Positions 46,633 through 57,727 of a DNA stretch of 64,000 nucleotides are shown here, piece by piece. The DNA comes from Pycnopodia helianthoides. Lineage: Eukaryota > Echinodermata > Asteroidea > Forcipulatida > Asteriidae. Under the pieces are notes generated by a model that was not told the DNA's origin, ran no database searches, and saw only the letters and a list, made by a program, of their open reading frames with translations. The stretch is taken from NCBI GenBank assembly GCA_032158295.1, contig CM063249.1, positions 342,501-406,500 on the forward strand, in the 5' to 3' direction. Position 1 is the stretch's first letter. Each line of letters begins with the position of its first letter. The position numbers and the translations under genes are program-made.

Positions 46633-49600
46633 CTGGTTTATTCAAATCACTGACGCTGGTTCCGACTGTTTTACCTGTTAAATATACAAAAAGAACAACA
46701 TCAATGAGAGCGAGACCGTATAGAAGTCTCGCGGTATTCGAGATATGACCTGTTTGGTTCTACACCAATGGCGTTGGGATGGGCTGACATAATTATACGC
46801 ATGCTCATTTGACCATTTCCCCATACCTAATCACCCTCGGTCACCTCTTCCTGTTCACAAAAGGTTCGACCTTTAGATCCACGGTGTAAATCCAATTGAA
46901 ATAGTTATTGACATTCTTTGTCTTAATAAGTCTGCTACCACCTAGCGTCCCTGAAAGTCCCAACTAGATCAAACCATGGAGCAAGAAACTGTATCAGGCA
47001 TTAAACTAGACTGGTCCACAGGCCTGTCATTATCCGCAAAGATAAAGACAGGCACTGGTCATAATACAGGCTCAATGTTTTTATTGGATAAACAGTGCAG
47101 TGAGATGTATAAGTTTTCAATTTATGTGTTATGATTGGTCCGGTGTATCAGCTAGCCACTTTTGATCGTATGCTGCATGCACGTGTGGATAAAGGTTGTA
47201 CATTGTGTACAGTAATACTGTTTTGTTCACATGTGCAATGTGTGTACGTGTGTAAAGTAAAATACTACGAATCTCCATGCGAATGGGATGCGAGGTTAAA
47301 GGTTAACCTACATCTGGCAGGATCCGCTGCCAGGCGCACAAGGCCGGTATCCGGCGTTATTCACGAGCCTCGAAGTGTGTCGTAGTTAAAAGGACACACC
47401 GGCTTACTGTTTACCTAATTTAGTGGTGTGAAATCACAGACAATAATTTCTAGATGGTTGTTGTAAAAAAAAATATCAAAATGTCACGTAATTAACGAAA
47501 AATGTGAAAAACGCGGTCAAAGGTCAGCGTATACGCTTTTCCAGCCGTTGCAACTGGTCAAGTTTACGTGACATTGTTGTAAGTAGACTGGGGTCTGTTT
47601 ATGTATCAATTATAACAATGGCGTGGCATGACGATCCAGTCTTCACATTCATCAAGCACAAATATTTACGTGTAATAAAAAAAAACTTACATAAACACAG
47701 TCCGATCCACATCAACTTGTATTATGTGGACATCGTTCAGCTATTCGTCCCACCGCGTGTGTAGCGCAGGCATCACGTAACGTGTCAATAGTTACGAGAT
47801 AATAGCTAGGCTGCAAACTGAAACCCTCGTTAAACAAAACGTAATTAATGGTCTGGATCCCTACCCCTCCACAGGCTCCGAGTTCATGCCCCCGTGGTTT
47901 GTCTCTCTAGCCCCACGAGACACAGCACCGGGTGTACGGGACGCGATTTTTTTTTCTGCAGCATACTTCGTCAATAGTCAACAGTTAAGAGATAGGCTGT
48001 TCTTCCCTTTCCCTTAACTGTTGACTCCATAGCCGACGTGTGCTGCAGAAAATAAATTTGCGTACGGGACATGCCCCAAGGTTTACCCGCTAGCTCCCCA
48101 CGCTGATGCGCCGTGCTTCTGATGCACGGGCTCTCTGAATGCGAATCTTACGTTCGATTTTTCACCATTATTTACAACTTGTATCCATAAACTGAATACA
48201 TAGTCTTTTTTGTCAAATCTTCATGAACAATTGTTTAAAAAAAATACTTAAATTTGTTTCAGTAATTTACTTTTATACGGCTGGAAGTCAAACTAACTTT
48301 GAAGATCACGTGACTTTTCGGAACAACATTTCGTTCCGAAAAGTCACGTGACATCGTTTGGAAAATTCTCGAAAACGGCCAAATTTGATGGTTTCTTTTA
48401 TGAACCATTGTCTCCATTCCAGGAAGACCTTTGGAATCATGTTTTAGTCTATTTTGTAGCCCAAATATCCCAACGAAGCCGGTGTGTCCCCTGTAACGTT
48501 ACAATATCAACATGTTTATGTCAAAAAAGTGGGATATTGTTGAAACAATTAGCATCACAGTAACAAAAGCATCCATACCTCTATAGATAATCGTAGTTGC
48601 ATTGTTGGACCCAGCCAGAGCTGTGCATGCTATAGCCATAGGACTGACTGGGCTTGAACTCATCACCAATGTAGAGCGAACTACACACGTAGATACATTC
48701 ACTGATTGGATCGTGTAGCCATCTCCTGAAACGTCGAAATGCTCCCAGCTATCGGTTTTGTGTGATACAGACTCCACGTAATGATCGGCCCAGCAGAGTC
48801 ACTAGCCGTGCACTCGTACTCGAGATCGCTCTTCATAACCAGACTACGCACTCTTAAATCACACTCTGTATACAGTTATAATAATACATTCGAATCAACA
48901 AACAAAACTAACAAAAACAAATGTTGTATACACAGGAACATAACACAAACATCAAGAGCTCGATCTTAGCAGTGATGGCTATACAAAAAGCGGGTCACAC
49001 TACACAGCTTGTTAATTAATGCATGGTTTAATTTCGCCGAAATAATAATACTACAATAATAAAGTTATAAATTTTCAATACACCATAATACTTATACGTA
49101 CTGAGTGATCCACAGGCGTGAATCGTCTTGATATCTTGTGGTGTAAGGAGTTGATCAAATACCATGAGATCGCTGTAAGCTGAAGTCCCACCCCACACAC
49201 TTGGTAAAAATTCTTGGGTACACGTGTTTGACATGCCTAAGTATAATTCTGTGCATAAATCGGCGTTGCCAGGCCCATGTGTGTACTCATCGTGGTTCAC
49301 GGCTGCACCATTGATGTACAAATTGAACGGCAGATCCGGCGCTATGTCTTGCACCATTGCGAGGTGAAACCATTCATTCAGTGGTATCTTAGAGTTGTAT
49401 CTCTTGTAATGAAAGTCTGATGCTGTTCGTGTGATGAATGAAAAAAGACCCGACGAGCTGCTGTAAGATAAAGATATACCCCTGGAACTACCCGTTTGTC
49501 CTCCAGTACTGATGTAGTACCGGTAACCAGTGAAGCCCGATGACGTATCTATTAAGCATAGGACCACGTCATGATTACATAGGCTGGGTCAGAGTGCAGG

Positions 49601-50975
49601 TTCTTGAATCACCGAGATCCAGGTACGAGCCAGATGGCATACACTGCGCAGGCGTGATCAACTACGTCAGGAGCGGGAACCATCTTCACGAGACCTTGGT
49701 CACCAGCGATTTGATACTCCGTGCTATTGACTTCAGTTTCCTTGCGTGGTGTTGAGTTTAAGGCGCGGTGCAGAATCGGATGAATGTATTGGTGCACTGG
49801 TTGGTAACCTGTCAGTAAGTTAAATGGGGAACATAATGTAAGAACTTCAAACAAAAAGGGCACGAGTAAGGTATATCGTGGGCTGACACATGGGCTCGGT
49901 GAGGTCATTTTAAACAATGAAACAATGCTTCCCATTAGGTTTTCATTGTTCAAGTTTTACCCCAGAGAAGAATTCTTTAGAAAAGAGAACAACATAGAGC
50001 AACAATTAAGAACATCGCAAACCTCATCCGTAAGGTTGTTTGTTAGAGGGACACACTTATTATGTAACTATTATGGTATTTATTTTTAAAGCTAACTTTA
50101 ATAGTTTGCTTTGTAGCGATAGTCAGGCTTTAATTACACATATCATAACCTTTCCCGGGAAAAAAATCAAAGTTAATATTTAAAAATCAATAGTACAACT
50201 AATAAAACTACTAACGTTGTTGAAATGAACTCCCCAAAATAAAAATAACCGGCCTATAACGTTAGTCAGTACTAAACAGAGGGGAACTTTTGGGGACGTC
50301 AGGTGGTAGCATAAGTAATAATGACAATATTAAACATTTTTAGTGCCCCATGTCTGTCAAGGATGACACTCCTGGCGCAAAAACAAGAACACGCCACTCT
50401 GCTATACACACCCCCAAAAAACACAACCAAACACGAAGCTATGATTTTCAAAATAGATAGGTTTTGATATGTGTTTTTAGTAGAGAACAGGTAAACCCAC
50501 TGTTTTTCGGAAATGTGCGCGTGCCTAGAACTACGTGAGCAAATAATTATACCTGGCGTGTCTGCTGCCACCTAGCGTTCCAAAGTATCCCAATGGTTGT
50601 AAATGTAAAAAGATACTACTTACTTAAATCATTCGTAATAATATTTGTGTTTATCCAAACATTGTTCGGAACCCCTGCTGAGGACACATTGACGACTACC
50701 TTGTCCATGTACTCCATGATGAATACAAGTTCCTCAAGGCTCGTGACTGTGGCCAGTTCGGCAATACGTCCAGCTGTGCTGTGGCTCTCACAGAACGTCA
50801 CCGCTTCTTCGTAAGAGAAGTCCTCAGGGAAATATCGGTAGCAATAGTTTTGGTTTTTAACCCATCGGAACGGGCACGGTGAGCATACAGCATGGCTATT
50901 TGTGATACACACAGTTAAAACTACGGCTACGGTATGTAGTAACCACACATCCATGTTGCGGTGGGTGGACAACAA
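46633..50975 (-). CDS. Secreted C-type-lectin / LamG / Ig-like protein, 5' part (frame-damaged or mis-called)
   Basis: Exons (minus strand): 50624-50975 (signal peptide MDVWLLHTVAVVLTVC, then a CTLD start CPFRWVKNQNYCYRYFPED with FCESHS); 49102-49808 (LamG-like, with SYLDLGDSRTC, FTGYRYYISTGGQTGSS, EWFHLAMVQD, NLYINGAAV and DLMVFDQLLTPQDI); 48579-48865 (Ig-like, LEYECTASDSAG and SPVSPMAIACTALAGS); 46633-46674 (42 nt). Borders are AG/GT and junctions are phase 1. The LamG exon switches frame twice (near 49660 and 49588, each fitting one surplus base) and the Ig exon once (near 48775, one missing G). Net exon lengths (707 and 287) are off by +2 and -1 from multiples of three, matching those lesions. 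Either a young pseudogene or consensus indel errors. Domains suggest an extracellular recognition protein. 3' exons are not recognised. Confidence 0.7.
46985..47390. repeat. Dispersed repeat, inverted relative to the F1 core
   Basis: Read on the minus strand it parallels 31740-32085: TGCCAGATGTA, GGAGATTCG, GGACCAATCATAACAC and GACCAGTGCCTGTCTTTA. Non-coding. Confidence 0.75.
47943..48061. mobile_element. 119-bp foldback element with a 9-bp target duplication
   Basis: Flanked by GTACGGGAC on both sides (47934-47942 and 48062-48070). The inverted arms include CTGCAGCATA with TGCTGCAG and AGTCAACAGTTAAG with CTTAACTGTTGACT. A 9-bp target duplication would suit a Mutator- or hAT-like non-autonomous element. 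It lies in the intron between the Ig exon and the 42-nt exon. Confidence 0.7.
48306..48351. promoter_or_regulatory. Perfect 19-bp inverted repeat with two CACGTG E-boxes
   Basis: TCACGTGACTTTTCGGAAC (48306-48324) is followed after 8 nt by its exact reverse complement (48333-48351). Each arm carries CACGTG within TCACGTGA, the binding core of USF/MITF/TFE-type factors. It is intronic to the lectin-like gene. It could be a regulatory site or a tiny foldback element. Confidence 0.5.
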
Positions 50976-51730
50976 TAAAACGGAGTGACTAAAGTTCTCG
51001 TTTTAATCCGTACTTTTCTTGACTTGTGTACACGGCGAAAGCTGGCATACTACTCATCGTTGTCGTGAACGCAACAAGCAAGTGGGAAATTTTGACGTTA
51101 ACAAGTGGTCTTTATTCACAATGTGTCTTGATTAATGCATAGGTCTGCGTTGATTAAGTGAGGTGAAATAACGACCTGGCAATTGAAGTGTCCCCGACGG
51201 CCATCGGGCTACGAAGCAGAAAGAGAACAACACTCTCGTTAGTATACTAGTAAGCAATGTGACCCGTTAGACTGGATGGGCGTATGCAGGCAGGCTGGCA
51301 AAATTGGCAAATGTTCACAAATTATTCAAACAGAGGTTCTACAAAATGGGTTGCAGACTCTTGGTTCGCGTGCATTATTGAGCATCGAATGCGTTATACC
51401 GGAAACTGCGGTACAAAAAAACACAATTGTTGCACGCGTGATGGGGTCCAGTGTTTTGTACACCCGAGGGGGAAAACTGCAAACGAAGCGATCGCAATCC
51501 TTAAAAAATATGAATAATAAATAAATAAAAATACGCGCTAAGTAATGCACATCATATTTACGGATATCGCAGTAGGCCTACGCAAGACGGACACGTCATT
51601 GGATGCAATGCTGAGCGTATTATTATTTTCATTTTTACGCATTGCGCACTTGGCATTACGCAAAACGCACGATGGACACTCGAATTTCCGGCCGTTACGT
51701 GCGTCTTTGAATGGAAAGTACGGAAACAGG

Positions 51731-52943
51731 ACGTTTCATCCCAAACCCGTTTCACCCCAATAGTTTCCGCGACCATTTCATCCCAGTGCCGTTTCATCCC
51801 AGTGCCGTTTCATCCCAGTACCGTTTCATCCCAGTACCGTTTCATCCCAGTGCCGTTTCATCCCAGTACCGTTTCATCCCAGTACCGTTTCATCCCAGTA
51901 CCGTTTCATCCCAGTGCCGTTTCATCCCAGTGCCGTTTCATCCCAGTGCCGTTTCATCCCAGTGCCGTTTCATCCCATTACCGTTTCATCCCATTACCGT
52001 TTCATCCCAGTGCCGTTTCATCCCAGTGCCGTTTCATCCCATTACCGTTTCATCCCAGTGCCGTTTCATCCCAGTGCCGTTTCATCCCATTACCGTTTCA
52101 TCCCAGTGCCGTTTCATCCCAGTACCGTTTCATCCCAGTGCCGTTTCATCCCAGTGCCGTTTCATCCCAGTACCGTTTCATCCGGCCCAGTGCCGTTTCA
52201 TCCCATTACCGTTTCATCCCAGTGCCGTTTCATCCCAGTACCGTTTCATCCCAGTGCCGTTTCATCCGGCCCAGTGCCGTTTCATCCCATTACCGTTTCA
52301 TCCCAGTGCCGTTTCATCCCAGTACCGTTTCATCCCAGTGCCGTTTCATCCGGCCCAGTGCCGTTTCATCCCATTACCGTTTCATCCCAGTACCGTTTCA
52401 TCCCAGTGCCGTTTCATCCGGCCCAGTGCCGTTTCATCCCATTACCGTTTCATCCCAGTGCCGTTTCATCCCAGTACCGTTTCATCCCAGTGCCGTTTCA
52501 TCCGGCCCAGTGCCGTTTCATCCCATTACCGTTTCATCCCAGTGCCGTTTCATCCCAGTGCCGTTTCATCCCAGTGCCGTTTCATCCCAGTGCCGTTTCA
52601 TCCAGTGCCGTTTCATCCCATTACCGTTTCATCCCAGTGCCGTTTCATCCCAGTGCCGTTTCATCCCAGTGCCGTTTCATCCCAGTGCCGTTTCATCCCA
52701 TTACCGTTTCATCCCAGTGCCGTTTCATCCCATTACCGTTTCATCCCAGTGCCGTTTCATCCCATTACCGTTTCATCCCAGTGCCGTTTCATCCCAGTGC
52801 CGTTTCATCCCAGTGCCGTTTCATCCCATTACAGTTTTCATCCCAGTGCCGTTTCATCCCATTACAGTTTCATCCCAGTGCCGTTTCATCCCAGTGCCGT
52901 TTCATCCCAGTGCCGTTTCATCCCAGTGCCGTTTCATCCCAAT
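51731..52943. repeat. Minisatellite III, 16-bp unit with higher-order structure
   Basis: About 75 units of CCGTTTCATCCCAGTG with common variants CCCAGTA and CCCATTA and a 4-bp-longer CCGGCCCAGTG form. The longer form recurs at 52182, 52266, 52350, 52418 and 52502, giving an 84-bp higher-order unit (one copy is 68 bp). All three plus frames stay open for 350-426 codons of Pro/His/Ser/Val/Phe-rich sequence because the unit lacks stops; these are not genes. The array lies between the lectin-like gene and the myosin gene. Confidence 0.97.
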
Positions 52944-53799
52944 TGATATTCAATACACTAGGCCTTGTTTGAATAAACACTTGTTGGTTGGTAGCACCCA
53001 GGACGGGGACGGAACGACAAGGCGGTGGGTGCCGTATTATAGGCCTTGGAAACCCGGGAACTTTCCGATGACTATGCGGTAAACCCTTGTGTGTTGGTGG
53101 GACGGGAACGGCAAGGCGCGGCATAGTATAGGCCTTGGGAAACCGGGGACTCGCCCAATGAATATTGGTACGGCCATGGCCCGTACCGGCCGCCGCCTCG
53201 TACGGCCATAGGGCATAAAGGCCTTTCGGCTATAACGGGGGACACCGAGTGAAAACTGGTAGTGAGATCCACTAAAATCTTATTAGACTTGGTCTAGGTT
53301 GCCATCTTTTAAAAACATAGCCTAGATTGACAAATGCCATGATTTTATTTTCAAATGATGGCCTCCGGACTGAAATAACCGAGACGTGCAATTATAACGT
53401 CCACATAAAGTCGACAGCCATCTAGCATCACTAGTTCCGTCAGCAAGCAACAACAATTGAGACCCTATAAAATAGGTACAGACATAAGGCCTACTTGTGT
53501 CATTACTTTCCTCAGCTGATGTGAGTTTATCGTTTCGTAAAGTGACCAACGCTCGTGAATTGACCCCGGCTGTGTGCAGTAATTATATGGAAACGAACGT
53601 CAATAGGGATTGCAGCTGCAAGTCACGGCAATGAAAGCGTTATAAGTGAAGGGAGGACTGAGAAGTTTAACCATTACAAACAGTGATTATTATTTCGGAT
53701 ACTTATTCGTGTTCAGAAATGCGCACCAAAGGAATTTTCAAGCTCAGCACCAACCTGAAAAATCGGCCGACAAAAATGATGACCGCCCTCTATAGTTCA

Positions 53800-53945
53800 G
53801 ATCGCTAAAGATTGTACTCTAGAGGTCGCTGTCTCGTGAACTTATCGTCGCCGCCATTGCACTTCGAAAGAAGGTTGGGCACGGAGAAGCCACCCACTTG
53901 AGTAGTTTCACTATTGTTTACAAAGCTGACAGATAATACAGTCTG
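53800..53945 (+). other. Candidate untranslated 5' exon of the myosin XVIII gene
   Basis: CTG|GTGAGT at 53945/53946 is a strong donor. It pairs with the strong acceptor TTTCATTTCTTAG at 54731, giving a 786-bp intron that ends 21 bp before the coding ATG. The 5' limit is unknown. CGTCGCCGCCATT-type sequence at about 53845 is compatible with a TATA-less start region. Confidence 0.4.
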
Positions 53946-54752
53946 GTGAGTATTTCAAAAGAGGAATTCCTTTTTAAATTAAGTGTTGTTGGGGCCTTCA
54001 ATTTTACATTGCATATGGTTGTTCGTCCACTTGTCAACTTGTAACTTGAGACAAACAACTTGTCATAAATGTTGGGGCCCGCTGTGTAACGTGAACCAAC
54101 ATGACCAGCAAAGTGATATTGTCGGCTGCATTGCTTTTTGTATGTTTTTGCTCTGTCCCTCAAAAGTAATGTTTGACAAACATGGATGTGGACTTGGTCA
54201 ACGAAGGTTCCAACGAAGGATTTGTACATGAATTAAATGGGCTGACACTCTTATTATAAGTTACTTTTTTGAAGAGAGAGAGAGAATTTCTTAAAAGACA
54301 CAGTTACTGAGTTAGCCCCTCCAATATAACTGCTTTAACACAGTCTCACCACACTCACAGATGCAGTCCGAATGTTATAAATGTTTGTAACACTTTGACA
54401 AATTTGCCTCAAAATGTGTGATGTTTTTAGATAATTTTACAGAATATTCTGAGTAATGTGTAGCCACACGCCTATAGGCCACATGAGTGGGGCGGGGCTA
54501 AGTAATGGGAACCCCATGTTTCAAAATTATTCTATCCTAATTGTAGTATAGTTTCAAAATGTCAAGCTCTCGTCATAAGGCAAATTGACAATTCTTACAA
54601 TATAAGTAAATGTTTTTCTTCCATAGGCATGCATGTGTGATGTACACAGATACAGTTTTAATCGATAAATAAGTATATAAATTAGAGTTGAAGCTGTAAC
54701 TGTGTCAATGATTGTGGTTTTCATTTCTTAGGAAGCTTGATAGCAAGCAACC

Positions 54753-55862
54753 ATGTTTCACTTCAAGAAGAAAGACCGAGATTCCAAGAAGGACAAGAAA
54801 GAGAAGAAGGAGCGAGAGAAACAGGACAAGTCTGTCAAGCACAAAGACAGAACGAAGGAGAAACCTATGACAGAGGAAGAACTTAGCCGCCTCGACGAAA
54901 TCAAACGGGGATTATTCCCAAACAGAAAATCGAGCGTCACTAAAAAGTCTGACCGCACTGATAGTTATCATGCACCCGGTGTGGAGATACGGAATAGTGA
55001 GTCCAACTATAGTATGGAATTCACAAGTGGCAGCGAGGAGAGTCAAGACAAACGAAGCAGTCTTGAGATCAACGTCATCCAGCCGTTGGATGAGGTAGAT
55101 GCAGAGAGAGAGGCAAATGGCAATCACGAGAGGGTCACAAAGGTGTCCAAACCACCACCGCTCGTGAAGAAAGGTTCAGGTACAAAGAGGAGTATTCTTA
55201 AAGGGAAGTCTAGTTACGGATCTCCAGAAGTTTCCAAGGGAACCGTATCATCAAAGCTGGATGACACCGTTGTTCTTGCCGATAACACCGCCTACAATGA
55301 GCTTATCGCAGAAAAAACAAGAGCAGCGTCGTTAAAGAGCACCCCGCAATTTGATGAAAGTTTCCTCAGTCCGGCGGTCAGAAGTCCCGGTCCAGGGGAG
55401 AAATCTTTTGACATGGAGTTACCACTGCCTGATATTGTTCCCCCGCAACTGCCAAAGAAGCGAGATGTCTCGTTAAACCGTCAACCCAATGGAGGGTTTG
55501 GATTTACACTGCGACGCTGCATCATCGAAGAGCGTAGTGGCCCTGGTGGGAATATAGCCAGACGGACAGTCCACTTCGCCGAGCCAAGCTCAACACAAAA
55601 GGAAAATACGACCGGTTTGCTGCCGGGAGATCGTCTCGTGGAAGTTAATAATGAAAATGTGGAGTCGACCCCACGTGATGACATCATCAGTAAGATTCGA
55701 GGGTCTTCTGAGGCTGTCATGTTAAAGGTGCAACCTATCCCGGAGTTAATCGAGTTGAGCCATCGTCATGGTGTAGATGGATCTGAGATGGATCTTGGGG
55801 AGCAGATACTGAAGACAGGATCATTGGCGCAAAGTTCAAGTCTACGCATTGAGAGAGGCAGG
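54753..55862 (+). CDS. MYO18A: Unconventional myosin XVIII (MYO18A-like), first coding exon: KE motif and PDZ
   Basis: Encodes the N-terminal 370 residues of a class XVIII myosin, a cytoskeletal scaffold that binds actin with little motor activity. The start MFHFKKKDRDSKKDKK is followed by a Lys/Glu-rich region, a Ser-rich linker (about 60-230), and a PDZ domain (about 237-330) with the carboxylate-loop GGFGFTLRR. VHFAEPSSTQ, LLPGDRLVEVNNENVES and VMLKVQPIPELIELS follow, all close to vertebrate MYO18A. The exon opens after an acceptor at 54731 and closes in phase 0 at AGG|GTAAGT (55862/55863). The ten codons beyond are intronic. The ATG context (CAACCATGT) is acceptable. No motor-domain exon is visible in the following 8.1 kb, so the gene continues past the window. 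The PDZ domain argues for MYO18A over MYO18B. Confidence 0.93.
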
Positions 55863-56872
55863 GTAAGTAAATTAAAGTTGAATCAAAAAGAGTGATAAGA
55901 AGAGAGAATTATTTGGTTTTTGCTGTTCTAATCTTACATTATTAAGGTAAATCACCCTATCAAGAGATACACTTATTTTTTTAAATGGGCTTACAATTGT
56001 AGAGGATTCCGTAGTCTTTAATGTGACTATTCTGGAAAAAGAAAGAAAGGAAATGGTTTCTATGAAACTTTTCCCAGAAACCATTTTGTTCAAATCTTAA
56101 TGAAACTCCCATTTTAAATGGAAATTTACACATTGCAGGGTTAGTAACATGCACTTAACTAATGTATCGGGCCGATAGGCACAATTTGCACGATATGAAT
56201 TGCATACAGTTAGGGCGAATTAGGGCCGGTACAAAAAATACATATATTTTTGTTGTTTACTTCAGTTCAAATTCCCCCAAATCATCACAAGATAAAACCC
56301 TTAAGAAAGCCCCAGATTGCACAGCTGGGTTTTTTAAAACCAAGATACACACCAAGTACAGTGTAGAAAGCGTTCCGAGGACCTTGTTTCAATTCAGCGT
56401 ACAGTACTCTGATCAAACAAAAAAATAACAAATAAATTAAACAGATCTAAAAAGTATAATCAGCAGAGCACATTGAGGGCCTGAAAATGAATTCATCAGC
56501 TAAGATGGTCTGAAAATTACGATAAATATATGGTACACTGTACCTCTCTGGTGTGATTCGAACCAATGTCCTCCCAGAAGCTAAACCACTGACCCCAACG
56601 ACCCCACTTAGTAATGAGAGGTCAGTTCAAATTCTATACTCGGCAGTGGGTACCCCAACAGCGTAGGCCTAGATAATTGCATCCGGGAGAAACTAGATTT
56701 GGGTTTTTGTGCCCTCTGTACGTGGTACATTCATGTAGACTCTGTGTTTTTCCTAGTCATGCAAAGGTTCCTGTTGAATTAATTAATTAGTAGAGCACCG
56801 GTGTGTTTCTAAATCAGGATGTCGCAGGTTTAACTTTTCTCTATTTTGTGGTCAATTTTTCTTTGCGAAATT

Positions 56873-57727
56873 GTAGTTGCGATAATCGTAACCCTCCATC
56901 CTCCCAACGGTCGGAGACCGGAGGGTTACGAGTCATGCAGTGCAAAAAAGTGGCGAAATTGCAATTTCAACTATTTTGGTCAGACTAGTCACCAGATTTG
57001 CCCAATTTTTACCACTTTCAAAAAACATGACACACATTCTAAAAATATGGATGTGATCATCAATGTGTCATGAATTCATTTGTATTACTCAAAACATCAT
57101 TGAGAAAATATTTTAAGAAAAAAAGACAATCCCAGGTCCGGTTTTCGAACCTTGCGATTCGTGACCTAGCAACATCTCGACCAATCAGCGTAAGCGGACT
57201 CGTCGTTGAGCGCATTTTGTTGAGTTGCACAATCACAGGATATTTATGAGGAAAAATTTCCAGATTGAGCGCGCATTCTGGAATGCTGTTCCTGCAATTA
57301 ATCAGCGCAAACTGCAGATGGCGCAAATCCGTTGAATACATTACTGCGTGCACGCACAGTCGCACACAGACGATCGCCACGCCTACACAATGGTTTGGTT
57401 TACGCTGATTGGTTGATTTAGGGGAAGCGCGGTCCATGGACATTTCGGTCAGTTTCTGGTAAGTTTTTGTTCGTTTTTTCTTCAAATAATTTGTCAACGA
57501 TGTTTAGAGTGCTATGAATGGATTCATTACACATTGAAGATGAAATCCATGTTCTTAGAATGTGTGTCATAATGTTTTTGGAAAGTGGTAAAAATTGGGC
57601 AAATCTGGTGACTAGTCTGACCAAAATAGTTGAAATTGCAATTTCGCCACTTTTTTGCACTACATGACTGGTAACCCTCCGGTCTCCGACCGTCGGGAGG
57701 ATGGAGGGTTATGATTATCGCAACTAC
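56873..57727. mobile_element. Long foldback/TIR element in the myosin intron
   Basis: Arms of about 205 bp (56873-57076 and 57524-57727) share GTAGTTGCGATAATC, AACCCTCCATCCTCCC, GGTCGGAGACCGGAGGGTTA, GAAATTGCAATTTCAACTAT and TCAGACTAGTCACCAGATTT in inverse. The CpG-rich centre includes GACCAATCAGCGTAAGCG and its inverted echo CGCTGATTGGTTGATT. No transposase frame. Confidence 0.88.

Noticed and set aside
51711..53082. Three overlapping Pro/His-rich ORFs of 350-426 codons
   Set aside because: A 16-bp unit cycles through all three frames without stops; the frames encode the same repeat and end with the array.
55863..55895. The last ten codons of the 380-codon myosin frame
   Set aside because: They lie beyond a consensus GTAAGT donor and lose similarity; read-through into the intron.
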